A DNA stretch of 64,000 nt from positions 7,298,001-7,362,000 of the forward strand of contig NC_063158.1 in assembly GCF_020921035.1 (NCBI RefSeq), read 5' to 3'. Position numbers and translations under genes: made by a program. This stretch comes from Rhodamnia argentea (Eukaryota > Streptophyta > Magnoliopsida > Myrtales > Myrtaceae). Of this stretch, positions 44,801 to 56,838 are shown piece by piece; the stretch's first letter is position 1, and the number at the start of each line of letters is the position of its first letter. The notes under the pieces are model-generated. The model was not told the origin of the DNA. It searched no databases and saw nothing but the letters and a program-made list of their open reading frames with translations.

Positions 44801-47518
44801 GATGTCGCGTTCTTTACTTTCATAAGCAGCAGCGATAATGTTGTGGAGAGAACTCTTTGCCCCCCGCAGACAACTAGGGTCGATCCCATAAAGCACGCGA
44901 AATAAGTAGGTTCGGAAAAATTCTTCGAAACCGCAAAGTCGAACCTGAAAGGTTGACTTACACTTGTGGAACGACGAGCGAGAGGAGAAAGGACGAGTTG
45001 TGAGGAAATGGAGATGCAGGAGTAGCAGGGATAGGTGTGCCCTCTTCAGGAAGTAGACCCAAAGAAGGATTTGCGAGGAAGACGCAGTAGTGGGCGATTC
45101 GAAAGTGGCTAACGAGGAAAACATCTTGTGTTTTGAGAAGGTATCGTGACGGACGCACGAAAACGTTTGGAGACAGGATCGCAACATTTTTACTCCTGGT
45201 GCTAAATGCCATACCCTAGAAACCAACGTAGCAGTGAATGAGGATCTAGCTTGGTGAGTTCTCATGAGGTAGAAGAGCAAAACAAACACCACAAAGTCTC
45301 AAAGAAGGTTATAACTAGGAAAAATGACATAATAAGCGCTTGCACAGAGATATGTTGCCTGTGAAGATGCGCGGCTGATTGTGTACTCTACAGTTGTGAA
45401 GTAGCTAATATTCCATAGTTGACCTCTAACTTTGTTGGCTTACGCTCAATTAAATATATTGACGGGTTCAGATTTGGGCTTCCTCTTAATATTATTGGAC
45501 CTTTGCCGTGCACTTTTAATAGTAGCCAATCTGACTTATTAGTCATAGTTGTTCTATTGTATGTTCATATCAATCGGGCACATTTTATTTGGACAATAAA
45601 AAGGGCATCTTGCCACAGTTCTCCACAGTTGAAATTATTGACTACATCTACTAAAACCTCTTGGATACTTGTACCCTTCAGACAAATTCATTTTGTATCT
45701 TGTCCAAAGGATTCCAACAAAGAGTGGTCTTGAAGTTGACCAAAAAAGAGACAAAAACAAAAATGACAATCCCCACAGAAAAAAAATGAAGGGGGGTCTC
45801 CACAGACCACTGAGTTAAATGCACCTGTCATAGGCATTCGTCTTCATTCTATCTGCACGCACGGTGTCATTAATTCAATGAGAAAGCTGGAAGGCATGGC
45901 TTGTCCCTCTTCAATTTCGCTTGAATCTTCAATTTTCCATCTTCTCTTCCTTATTGCACGTCCATATAATACCGTTTGCAAGTTTGCCTCGGCCCCAGAT
46001 TGGCCAAACCCCTGAAAAAAGAACGGCCCGCCTTTCAAATGTTCCGGAAAAGAGCGTGACCTTTTCCACTTGGGACGATAATAATACTACTATTTTTTCT
46101 GAAGAGGAAGCCCGAACTTTCGCCTACATTACGAAGATGTACCCCATCATAGATATTGTCTAGTCTCACCGTTAAATGGCGAGTTGCGCATCATCACGCG
46201 TGGCTCACTGTTCCGGCATGAACATCGAATCATGTTGATCACGACGAAAACTCTTCTCGTCCATGTTGCGGCCGACCATCTGATAGGCATCTTTCAGGAG
46301 TTAGATTGCAGGACATCTCGCCGGAAGATTTGTTAAGAGCGAGCTCAAGTCCAATTTATAAACATACCTAGATTGCACGATCCCATGTGTTCATTTTAAC
46401 AAACCCCTTTCTTTCCTGTGAGTACAGCAAGCTTGGCCAACTCCCCTCCGAGGAATTTATTAGCATATTACCATCTAAATTCTACCTTGGTTTAGCCAAA
46501 CATGACAAAAACATAGATAAGGATGTTGTGGAGAACAGATAAATTTTTGTATATGTCGATTTATATCAATTAAGGATATGAAAAAATCCAATGAAAATAT
46601 AGGATCTCTTAGATATACGCATTATCACGAGAGATATGAAAAATCAAGATAAATATCTTAATATCTCTAAGAAATCCTGAATATCTCTAACAAACTGACC
46701 CTCACTTAGAATCATCATCCACAAGAACACAAAACATCTGATTTACTCAAATTCAAGGTTTGTCGACCATATCTAGAGTCATTGTGAGAAACGTGATCAT
46801 AATTTAGCACTATTTAGAACACCAAAACTTTGACAAATCTACGAGATTCTTTCCTTGAGATATTTATCAAAGACCGCAAAATGTTTATGAGCCCGTCCAA
46901 TCAACCAGTGGCGTTAATACCCCTCTATTTTGGACTTAGTTCGATACATCACCATCAAGAGATTTAGAGAGCGTTTAGCTACGAGCTCATCAACATAGCC
47001 GGACCCATTGTGCCTAAAAATCCGAAGTTCCTTAATTATGAGCCAACTAAATCAATTAACTATTTCCATACCACATCATCTATCGGATGTGAGATTTCAT
47101 TACACTAACCTCTTTCAAATGCCTCCTTGACACATAACCCCATGAGTTATCCTCTGAGAACAAGAAACTAGAAGAACCACATCTTAGCCACATGCTTATG
47201 CTACTAGGCACGTGTGGTGATCGCTAGAGAAATTAATAGAATAGAGTGGTACCATGAATAGACATTACATGAGTTGGTGAGATGTTTACTTCCAATCAAG
47301 ATTACTGTTGAATAATTGATCCTATAATGAGATGGGTACAGCGACCTATCGAGAGGTTGCAGATAGCAAGCAATAGGTTTTCTTAATATTATAGAAGAAG
47401 CTTGTGCCTCCGACTTCTAGATAGCACATACACCATGAATAAACAGCGCTATGATGACAAAACATGTGTATTTATGCATACGAAACATTTTTTTATATGC
47501 AACCGTGAGTAATATGTT
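41820..47518. other. AT-rich intergenic DNA, no gene recognised
   Basis: Open frames of up to 178 codons occur (for example on the minus strand at 44756-45292), but none shows a family signature or consistent codon pattern. Short TA-rich microsatellite DNA lies at 42175-42215. A 22-bp direct repeat (TTGGTTAAATaGCATCCCAC) occurs near 43160 and 43222. Confidence 0.4.
45985..46200. repeat. Partial copy of the 20854-21658 element
   Basis: The words GATTGGCCAAACCCCTGAAAA, GGCCCGCCTTTCAAATGTTCC and CCGTTAAATGGCGAG follow the order of the left arm of the intronic element. No right arm was found. Confidence 0.5.
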
Positions 47519-47859
47519 GAGAAAATTGCCCAAAAAGTCATAAAAATCCATTGTACGACAACAAATTTAGTCCTAAAATTTCAATTTTGTAGTCTTAAAT
47601 CTTTTGAGGGTTCACTAATATAGTCCTTCCGAAAAATTTTGGCCGGAAATCGCTGACGTGGCGCTAACCGTCCTATGTGGCACAACCGCCACGTCAACGA
47701 TAAGATTAGCCGGAAGGACTGTATTAGCAAATTGTCAAAAGATTTAGGACTAAATTGGCAAATTGTCAAAAATTTTATGACTACATTGGTAAAATTAAAA
47801 ATTTTAGGATTAAATTGGTAGTCGCAAAATAAGTTTAGGAGTTTTTAGACAATTATCCC
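47519..47859. repeat. Short inverted-repeat element (MITE-like)
   Basis: About 340 bp with the left end GAGAAAATTGCCCAAAAAGT and right end TTTTTAGACAATTATCCC. Nearly the whole length is one imperfect palindrome: AGTCCTTCCG and CGGAAGGACT, CCGCCACGTCAACG and CGCTGACGTGGCGC. It has no GC-rich core or coding capacity. Confidence 0.8.
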
Positions 47860-50800
47860 GTATTCATCGCCAAACTTTGAGCTAGTTGTACTTATTTTGT
47901 GGTTGCATCGATATAAGATTCGTGTCATCTCCAAACGTGCGGAAATAAGTGTAGGACAATCAAGAACATGTCTTAGTTTATGGGTGCCAATCTTTATTGT
48001 AACCCTAGCCTTACTTTAATTTGAACATCTTATAAAGAATGTCATTGTAGAAAACATGTATGGTTTCTCAATACTAACAAAAGTGCACACTCATTGCGTG
48101 TAATGCAAAACATCATATCCAAACATTTTTGTAAAATCGCCTTTATAACAATATGTTTGAATTATGTATTCATGGAGATAAATTATTAAGACAACATGAA
48201 GAAATTGTACTCACATATGTAAGAAGAAAACAATATATACATATTTAGGCTTCTTTTGATAAGGTTATTGAAAGATAGAATATTTATAAAATGACTAACC
48301 GAGGATATTTTGAAGAGGAAGAAAAGATTGTGATCCCTAAAATGTAGGAGGTTCTCTTTGTTTTATATAATGATAAGTTCCGACTATGTGGTGTTAATCT
48401 AAGTCGATGTTAAAGATTTCCAAGCCACAATCACAACCTCTAGTTGAAAGGAGACAACATGTACAAAAATATATTATTGATTTCATAAAAGACATGCAAT
48501 ATTTTAACACCCTCTCTCTTTATAGTAATATAAGAATTAAAACTTAACTTGAATAGCACATGTTAGAGCTTGAAAACTTACAAAGGCTATATATAACCAT
48601 CGTAATTTCGTATCTCATTGATGTGCGTTCCCTTGACAATCCATGTGAAAACAATTGGACGCTCTCACTCGTACACGGAGGAGAGATCCTATAACCACGA
48701 AACACTCTTCCCGATACCGTAAAGGTTCTTTCTAATCTATTGATAATATGATTAGATCAAATAATCTCTGCTCTCATCAATATAAATGTAGACGAGGATT
48801 TCGATCTAAAATGTTTTGCATGGAAATACTACTGAAATGCATGGTTGCTATTAAAATGAATCGTTACGTTCTATTTGCATATGCTTGATATAATTGTATT
48901 CTAAGATAAACAAGATTACTGCCATATGATCTCACGAATTTCTCATGTCCCAATATTGATGCTAATCTTTTCAATTTTGCAACAATTCCTTCCCTAAACT
49001 ATATAATATCTATCAATATTTACTCTTCTCTTCTTACCTAATAACCTTCTTCATTTTTTTTTTGGCGTGCATACACCTTACGGTATGTACCTAGGCATTC
49101 TAATCTTTCGTTTGTTGCTAGTATTAAGAAAGGTGAATAGACCAGGGCGGTTCCTTCCATATTCGAAGGAAAGCGAGAAGCGAAGGATAATGTTCAAGGC
49201 GATCAACGAAGCTACTTTTATCTAGGCATTCCTATAGAGGCTCTGCACATATCACGGTATGTTCAACTTGAGGTATTGCCTAAAGCTCGAGTTCTAAGTT
49301 TGGGAGTCGATCACCGGTAGCTCCTCCTATGTGCCAAAAGTCAGGAGATTTCTTCATGAATTGGCAAATGTTGAAGATATGCTCGTGTATGACATTGATG
49401 TTATACATAATCTGTAAGATTTGACTAAGGACTCTGGGAGGGAAAAAGATCTCCTGCCGCTCTTGGCCGTATATTTCAAGTGGCCCCAAGCCAAGTTGAC
49501 AATGCTCTCAAGATAATTAGTGGCCTAGTTGTGCCCAAACTTTCATAGCACAGCTCATTAAAAATGACAAAACAATTAATAGCCTGCCAATGTCATCAAG
49601 AGTTCTTGTTGGGTTTTCATTCTATCAATTGTCAATTGGAAAAAATTGTTTTCACTTATGGCATTAGTGTTGTGCTGGATATCAAATAAAGTAGAGCAAG
49701 TTAGGGTTTTTGAGGTAACATGCTACGCTTTAGGATATCTACTGCTCAACCGATTCATATTCAAATTCAAATCCAAATCCGAACTCAATTACAAATTGGC
49801 GTCTCACTTGGAAAGTCGTTGTTTCACACGGATAGTATAATAAATTAGGTTGATGTAGGGAAATGGCTATGAAAAAACAATATGAATTGGAAAAGAAGAA
49901 ATTTTTTTTTTTGTTGGATATTGGATGTATTAATATCGTTGAAGAGTAACTCTTTTTTCTACCTCATTAGCGAATGGCCATTGAGCAACCCAAAGTTTAT
50001 TTGATGGATTGCCCAATTAGTATTACCAATATGGGTTTTGCTAGCATGGTAGTTTTTTGGTGGCTGTGAAAATAACAGTACGTTGTGGGCCACAAATTCT
50101 TAAAAGAGTGAATCCTATAATAATCTCACAATTTCTTAAAAGAGTGAATCATACAATAATTTTTAATCAATTGTTGGACCCTACTATAATTTGTATTTTT
50201 GTGGCATAAAATAGATTGTTAGTCTTGCAGTGATAAATTTTTTTTACATAATCAATTTTCTTTAACTTTCTGACTATTGTCTCGCATCATGCCACTTTGT
50301 ATTGGTATTAGGTATGGTGGCATTCTAATTATTTCTTGGTAAATTCCAATTTTAATCCATTACTTACAGAATTCCTAGGATTTCATCCGCTAATTTTTCT
50401 ATTTTGTGCAACCAAATCCTATATTTTGTTGCTAGCAGTAAAAAATTGTTGACCTGATATATTTTACACGATAAGTTTGACACTTAATGTTGATTAGGCA
50501 CGCAAGTGTCCTATTAAGTAGAATCACAAAAAAGGTAACATAAGGCAAAAAAGAAGAAGCAAAAAACAGCTAAACAAAGAGACTTGGCAGCTCTAGCTAG
50601 GCTTGGTAAAGTTCCAGAGACCTTGATATGTAAAACTAAGCTGAACGCCTTATTGTGGGTGTTGGCGATGCCGAAGTCAGAATTCATGACGGTTTCATGA
50701 TGGACATTGACTAGTACGAGACATATTACAAAGTTAAAGAAGAAATTGATTCCTTTGAGTGTCATTAATTCAGTTAGATGTCGATATATTACAAGCATAT

Positions 50801-51041
50801 CTTTTTATTGTCCTTTCCATGCCATGCTTTAACCAGTTCGTACATGGTGTGATAAATTTCACTGAGTTATGATTGTGATTAAAGTAGCATTGACATAAAT
50901 AGCTACCTTATAAATCTCGAAAAAGGGGAATGTTGCATCAATATAAAGAGCATATAAACCATTTAAGCGATGTGAGATCCTTTCATACCTCGATTTCTGG
51001 TGAAAAAAAAAAAGAAAAACGAAATGGTATCAAGAAGACCC

Positions 51042-51117
51042 ATTTTTGTCGCCACAGCTTGATTTTTAGCAACCAAATCGGGTTTTGGTCGCTAAAAGTC
51101 TTCTTGGCGACAAAAAT
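51042..51117. repeat. Imperfect hairpin with GTCGCCA arms
   Basis: ATTTTTGTCGCCA on the left pairs with TGGCGACAAAAAT on the right, and TTTTTAGCAACCA pairs with TGGTCGCTAAAA, leaving a small loop around 51075-51085. The words resemble CACTA subterminal motifs, and CTTGCAGTG lies at about 51269, but a complete element could not be defined. Confidence 0.6.
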
Positions 51118-52140
51118 TTATTTAGTTACTAGTAAATTTGTCAAATGGGTGGATCGAATCAGGTTTGAATATAACTAACTCATATAATAACTCAGCACAT
51201 CATATATAGGTTAAGAAATGAGATCATAACCCATTTTGACAAGTCTAGTTACTAGAGAGACCCGTCTTCTTGCAGTGCTCAACCACGAGGAGAGTTGATA
51301 ATGGAAATACTCTACAAATACCTATATGGAATTTTTTTTTCCCTTATCAACAATAATTTATACCTCAATATATTGGTCGGTGGAGAATTTTTTTAACAAC
51401 TAATTTTTTGAAACGACATAAATAATCAATTCTAAGAAAATACTTCTTAAATCATTACTTTTTCATGATACAAACGCACCTAAAGATTGGGTAATATTTA
51501 CCACTTTCATTTGTAATTCGAGCGATGATTTCAAGCAAATCCAAACGGGGAAGTTGACTTACGCGAAAATGATTTCTGAAAAATAGTTTTCCTTCAAACG
51601 CCGACCCTATCGACATATAACAGAGCAAGAGAAGTGAATACTGTCTCTAATATGAATTAAGCAGTACAACCCCATCTTTAAAAAAAAAAAAAAATTTAGA
51701 GAAAGAGCGCAGACCTAGACTGACAAGCTCCTCCATTATTAGTGTGTGATTTCGATGTTTAGAAACAATGTCCGAAAAACATTCCCAAGTCTTTTCACAG
51801 TCAATATTCAACAAGGATGCAACAATCAACACAACCGAATTATCATGATCTTAACTTTAAACGGCAATCAAAGTGCGATTGTCCTCAAAGATGGCAGGGA
51901 AAAGTGGACAGGCTTTCTCAGAGTTGAACTTTGCGACAATAAAAGTAAGAGAAAATGAAAAAAAAAAGTTGCAGAACCTGATTGGAAGGGACTAGTGTGC
52001 GTAGGTACAAAAGTCTAACCTATTTTTTAGCTAAATGGTAGGCAAGCGAAAATTGGGAAAAAAAACCCACCATGCAAGGACAAAACTAACAATGGTAAAA
52101 GGATCTCTGCCTTCTGTTATCACTGACAACTTCGTATCTC

Positions 52141-52146
<6 letters not shown>

Positions 52147-52171
<25 letters not shown>
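52147..52171. repeat. (GA)n microsatellite
   Basis: A run of about 12 GA units in otherwise plain sequence. Confidence 0.95.
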
Positions 52172-52262
52172 CAGAAAGGTCTGATCAAGTCATGTATGGC
52201 GTCGGAAGGAGACTGTGATCAGCTTCTTGAGGTTTATTTCATTTTTGTGGTGCTTGGCATTC

Positions 52263-52900
52263 GAGAAAATTTCAAATAAAAATTTAAAAAACTTTTATTT
52301 TTTTTAAATAAATGCAAGAAGTGGTCAAATATTCTAAAATAAGGGCTATTGGCCGGCTCGCAAATATGTGACTATTTGGGGGCATTTTAGTGAAAAAATT
52401 CCAAGCATATATTTATTTTTACTTTTTTTCTTTCTTCCTCTCCCCTACCCCAGCCATTGTCGGGCTGCCACCCCTTCCCTCGCCTAGGTGTCTGGTGACC
52501 TCCTCCGGCAATCGACAAGGCTCGGCGATGGCTGGCGGAGGGAAGAAACAAAGAAAATGAAAAGGAAAAGAAAAAATAGAAAAAGGAAAAAGGAAAAAGG
52601 AAAAAGAAAGAGAAAATGAAGAAAAAATATCTTTTACGTACCCCCAGTTTGTCAACTTTGTTGGAAATGATACATAGAAAAATTTTCTTTCCGACAAGAG
52701 AAAAACTACCCTCTGATGAATTGTATGATCGTTGGATTTATACGGATGAGCAAAAAAAGGAACTATTTGACCAAAGAATTTCGAAATCGAATGGGAACCC
52801 TAAATAAAGGACACTTCGGGTCTTCGTTTGAAATAAAGTCTACTTTAAATTTTTATTTGAGAAAATGAGGACACTTTATGCTGCTATTTGGAATTTTCTC
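52263..52900. repeat. Inverted-repeat element, second family
   Basis: The left end GAGAAAATTTCAAATAAAAA pairs with the right end TTTGGAATTTTCTC. AAAATAAGGGC on the left has CCCTAAATAAAGG on the right. The core near 52440-52545 is GC-rich (GCCATTGTCGGGCTGCC, CTCGGCGATGGCTGG), resembling the cores of the first family. A sister copy lies at 16951-17512. Confidence 0.7.
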
Positions 52901-53453
52901 CTTGGCATCGTAATTATATCATTAGTAGCACCATGAGCAAAGTTTGAATAGCTTCAAACTTTGGTAACAGTAAATTATCTCTTTTGTAAGTCCATTGTCT
53001 ACTCATCTCCAAATCTTGTCATGCACGGCTTTGCTGAGGCAAGGAGGAGAAAAAAATAAGAGGATTTAGTAAATTGAATGTCACCCTAGATGATGTAATG
53101 TACAAGGAGTTAAAAACGTGAAGCAGCTCCTTAGCAAGTAGTAACCTGATGTGAGTTATCCCTATAATTGAGTGCTTCATGAGAGTTACAAGAGGGCAAG
53201 AGTATTCGGAAGTTAAGGGACTAAATTTGTGATTAAACACAAAGTTTATAGAGTAAAAAATATTGACCCGGCTAGCATAATCAGGAGGAAAGGTCGGCTG
53301 GTTTATATCCTAAGATCTTGGACATGCCATATTGTGAAAATGCCTGAAATACCTAAGAGGATTTGGATTCTCTCCATTTGGAGCAGATTGATACTTTCAG
53401 TTAATTTAGTCTCTTTAAGTGGAAGACATGTCGGCACGATAACAAGTGAATGG
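52901..53453. other. Intergenic, no feature recognised
   Basis: This AT-rich stretch lies between two inverted-repeat elements. No gene was seen. Confidence 0.35.
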
Positions 53454-53921
53454 TGAGAAAATAATAAAAAAAGTCATAAACCTTTTGAATTTGTACCAAT
53501 TAAATCCTTTTGGCCAATTTTATTCGGCCGGCGTTGACGTAGTAATTTTTAGAAAATTTTTAATAATTTTTTATTTTTTCTTTTCTTGTATTTTTTTTTC
53601 TGGCTTAGCCCGCAAGCAAGGGCTGGGATGCCCTCGTCGGCTTTAGGCGTGGGCACACGGCTCCTTGCCTAGATCTGCCCAGGGTCACGGCGCCGTCGCC
53701 CGCCCTAAGCTAGAAAAAAATATAAAAAAAATATGAAATATCATTAAAAATTGCCACGTCGGTCTTGTGAGTGCCACATCAATGCCGACCGGACAAAGTT
53801 GGTAGGAAGGACTAAATTGATACAAATACAAAAGGTATAAGAGCGAACTAGCAAAAATAAAAAGGTTTAGGATTGAAATAACATAATTGCAATAGGTCTA
53901 TGACTTTTTTGGTAATCTTTT
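53454..53921. repeat. Inverted-repeat element with GC-rich core
   Basis: The left arm (AAAAAAGTCATAAACC, then CCAATTTTATTCGGCCGGCG) pairs with the right arm (CCGGACAAAGTTGG, then GGTCTATGACTTTTTTGG). The core at 53600-53715 is GC-rich, and its edges form an inverted repeat (TTTTTCTGGCTTAGCC against GCCCTAAGCTAGAAAAA). Confidence 0.75.
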
Positions 53922-54126
53922 AGTAAATGGTCAAGATTAGTTTCCTAGATTCCCTTTTGCATGCATCTTCCCTGTTCTTCTTCCTCTAGCGGTTGCATCA
54001 TCAATGAGTCCATCATAGCCACGCCTTCCTTGCCACCACCTGCGCCACCATGTTGTGGCTTCCGTCTTTGACCTCAGCCCTAGCCATTGTAAACAATGTT
54101 CTAGAGTGTCATTTTTTAGAATCACT

Positions 54127-54428
54127 GTCTTATTTTAAAATTCATGTTTTCTCCATTGATATCCAAGTTATCTTGCCCTATTGATGAATTATAAATCCAA
54201 TATTACTTCTAAGCAATACCAATCAAATTGGGAGATATGTTTTGAATCATGAAATAGTCATCTTGACAAGAAATTATTGCCTTATTCAAAATTCCTGTTT
54301 TCTCCATTGATATCCAAGTTATCTTGCCCCGTTGATGAATTATAAATCCAATATTACTTCTAAGCAATACCAATCAAACTGGGAGATATGTCTTGAATCA
54401 TGAAATAGTCATCTTGACAAGAAATTAT
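54127..54428. repeat. 151-bp tandem duplication
   Basis: Two adjacent copies start at about 54127 and 54278 and share long identical stretches (TCTCCATTGATATCCAAGTT at 54150 and 54301). They differ at only a few bases, so the event is fairly recent. There is no coding content. Confidence 0.93.
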
Positions 54429-55719
54429 CTACATAATATGAGTCTATCCTGTAGAGGTACTCAAATTGGATCAAGCCGCCTCGAATAGTCCTATTTTCCT
54501 CTACGCCGAAAAGGGCCTAAAAGATCTACTTTAATTCCTATTTAAAAAATAGATAATTTTGTATCTAATCGTATAAAGGCGGGCGCATGAATATTGTATA
54601 TGTTCCTAAGAAAAGAAAAGAAATTTGTCCATTTTTCAGGATCTCAAAGGCGCGCGAAAACACATAAGAACTCTTGAATGAAAAATAAATAAATAAATGA
54701 AACTTTAAAAAAAAAATGCTCCCCTTCATTATAGATAGCAATAGTATGGCCGATCATTTGTAGGTATAATGATAGATACTCGAGACCAAGTTACTATTAC
54801 TTCTTTTTCCGTCTTCGTGTTGGGCTTCTCCATCCCTCCTATTGATGCAGCTTCTTATGTTTTGAGTGACGTTTAAGCTCTAATTAGTCTAATCCAAGCG
54901 CAATGCGAATAACTTCTGGGAGATAAAGAAAATTGGCAACTAGGGGGGGTAATGGGATGTCAAGACCTGCCCTCTTCCTACTAGTTACACAAGTGTACTT
55001 CTTAAGGACTCTTAAACAAGTTCCTATGAAACTTAGTCTAATATGCCCTAGACCAATTGCAATTTCAAGAAGTTCATAATTCGTGGTAGCACGCTCGCAA
55101 TGTGGTTGTTTATTTTGTGTTATAACTAGAAGTTTTGTTTCATTTTCTCGTAAACTTCGTCAGTTTTCGTTGAATGAGATTGCGGTTTTCACACTCCAAA
55201 CTAGCATATGTAACTCGTTTTTGTTGTTGACATGTAATTTTAGCTCTCAGGACAAGGATTAATTCTTAGATACTCGACTGTATCCATGTTTCTAAATCTT
55301 CATTCACATCTCAAATACGTTCATGATCATTGTCATACGCATAGGAAGGTTGGCCAAAATGGGAAACACAAGTCTTCACCACATGCTATTACAAAAGCTC
55401 AGCAAACTTGGAAAGAAAATGCTTCTCCACAATCTGAAATTTTTCTGGAAGAGATCAAATCTTGCTCATCCAAAATCCCGGCAAGCTAGTAATGAATGGG
55501 GGGTTGAGATGAAGCAAAGAAAAGAAGAAGGAAAAAAAAAAAAAAGACATCTTTGGGGCATTGGTACAAGAGTTTACAGGACTTCGAAAAGCTTCAGCGT
55601 CAAGAGAGAACCATGCTGCACTAAAACGATGAAAAGACTCGTGAAAGTTTAGAGCTGAGTACAGAAATGTGGCCAAATGGGATTGGATCTTCGATCATCT
55701 ACACATCAAATTAGTGCAG

Positions 55720-55723
<4 letters not shown>
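54429..55723. other. Intergenic, no gene recognised
   Basis: Open frames around 55286-55676 on both strands have no family resemblance. The stretch is otherwise featureless. Confidence 0.35.

Positions 55724-55766
<43 letters not shown>
55724..55766. repeat. (GA)n microsatellite
   Basis: About 21 perfect GA units, roughly 1.1 kb upstream of the YABBY start. Confidence 0.97.
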
Positions 55767-55770
<4 letters not shown>

Positions 55771-56607
55771 GGAGAGAGAGGTATAGCAAGGTACGTTCGT
55801 CGTATAGTGCTTTTGAACTTAAGCCCAGAGAAGGAGAGGGAGAGAGATGACCAAGATTTGATTGTGGGGACGATGGAATTGTAGGAAACCGAGAAGAAAA
55901 AGAGACGGTCTTAAGTATGAAAACAACAGGTGAATGACCACCAAAGCTAATCGCTCCATGCACACGTCCCTTTCTCTCTTCCCCTCTCCCCCACCTCTGC
56001 CGCCTCTGGAAGCTCTCTCTCTCCTTCTCCCTCTCTCCGCCTCATCCTTTGGGATTGTCGACCAGTCATTTCCCCTCTCCCCTTCAGCCTCAGCCGTTTG
56101 TTTTCAGCTCTCCCTCTCTCTCCCTGCTGTGGGTCCTGTTTATGTTGCCCCGCAACAGCTTGTACAAATCCCAGATCTTCGAAATCTTCAATGGATAAAT
56201 GAAATGAACCATAAGCACAACTCTTAGTTTAGATCCTTATGTCACAAGACGTTAAAAGACTTTGTAACTCAAAAATTTAAGCTGTTAAATAAATAAGTGC
56301 ATAAGACATTTGTATTCCATCATGATGATAAATTGCTTTAGTTACACACCCAATATAAAAAGTGGTAAAAGAATGCATAAAACTTGATTTTTTTTTTCGG
56401 CAATGAGCTTCGTTTTAATCTTCCTGACCTATATGTAGGTTGATCTATGTCTGGATGAGCTTCAAATGATACTTTTCCATGTTTATTTATTTATTTATTT
56501 TTTTGTGTTTTTTTGGTCAGATTTCCATTCTTGCTTGAAAAGGATGAGAGGGAAAAGCCCTTTCTTGGTCTTCTTTCTCAACACTATATTAGAGGAAATA
56601 ATCTCTC

Positions 56608-56651
<44 letters not shown>

Positions 56652-56838
56652 CTTGTCTCCTCACTCTCTCCTCTCCCTCTCCTATGTATAGCAACAGCAA
56701 CCAAACAATCAAACCCAAATCCAAGGTGGTTAAGCTGTCTTTCACACTCCCATTCGGCCATATCACCTGTCAATCCATCCATCCATCCATCCATCAAATC
56801 AAAGCCCAAGACTTTATCAACTTCAACGAAGGAAAAAG
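55767..56838 (+). promoter_or_regulatory. Upstream region and 5' leader of the YABBY gene
   Basis: This is CT-rich DNA at 55970-56130, a CT microsatellite at 56611-56648 and a run of ATCC units at 56773-56794 just before the coding start. The CTATATTAG at about 56584 is a possible TATA box. Where transcription starts cannot be decided from sequence. Confidence 0.45.
56611..56648. repeat. (CT)n microsatellite in the YABBY leader or promoter
   Basis: A run of about 19 CT units lies 190 bp before the start codon. Confidence 0.96.

Larger units (their letters stand above)
47860..52262. other. AT-rich intergenic DNA, no gene recognised
   Basis: No convincing gene. It holds a local tandem duplication near 50098-50165 (TTCTTAAAAGAGTGAATC twice), a hairpin at 51042-51117, and a GA microsatellite at 52147-52171. 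Confidence 0.4.

Noticed and set aside
44756..45292. Minus-strand 178-codon open frame
   Set aside because: Composition looks random, a second frame overlaps it equally well, and no motif or splice context supports it.
49280..49489. Minus-strand open frame with some hydrophobic periodicity
   Set aside because: It looked superficially like a resistance-gene fragment, but no NB-ARC or LRR motif can be read.
50514..50798. Minus-strand open frame of 94 codons with a hydrophobic stretch
   Set aside because: No family resemblance. The hydrophobic part comes from T-rich DNA.
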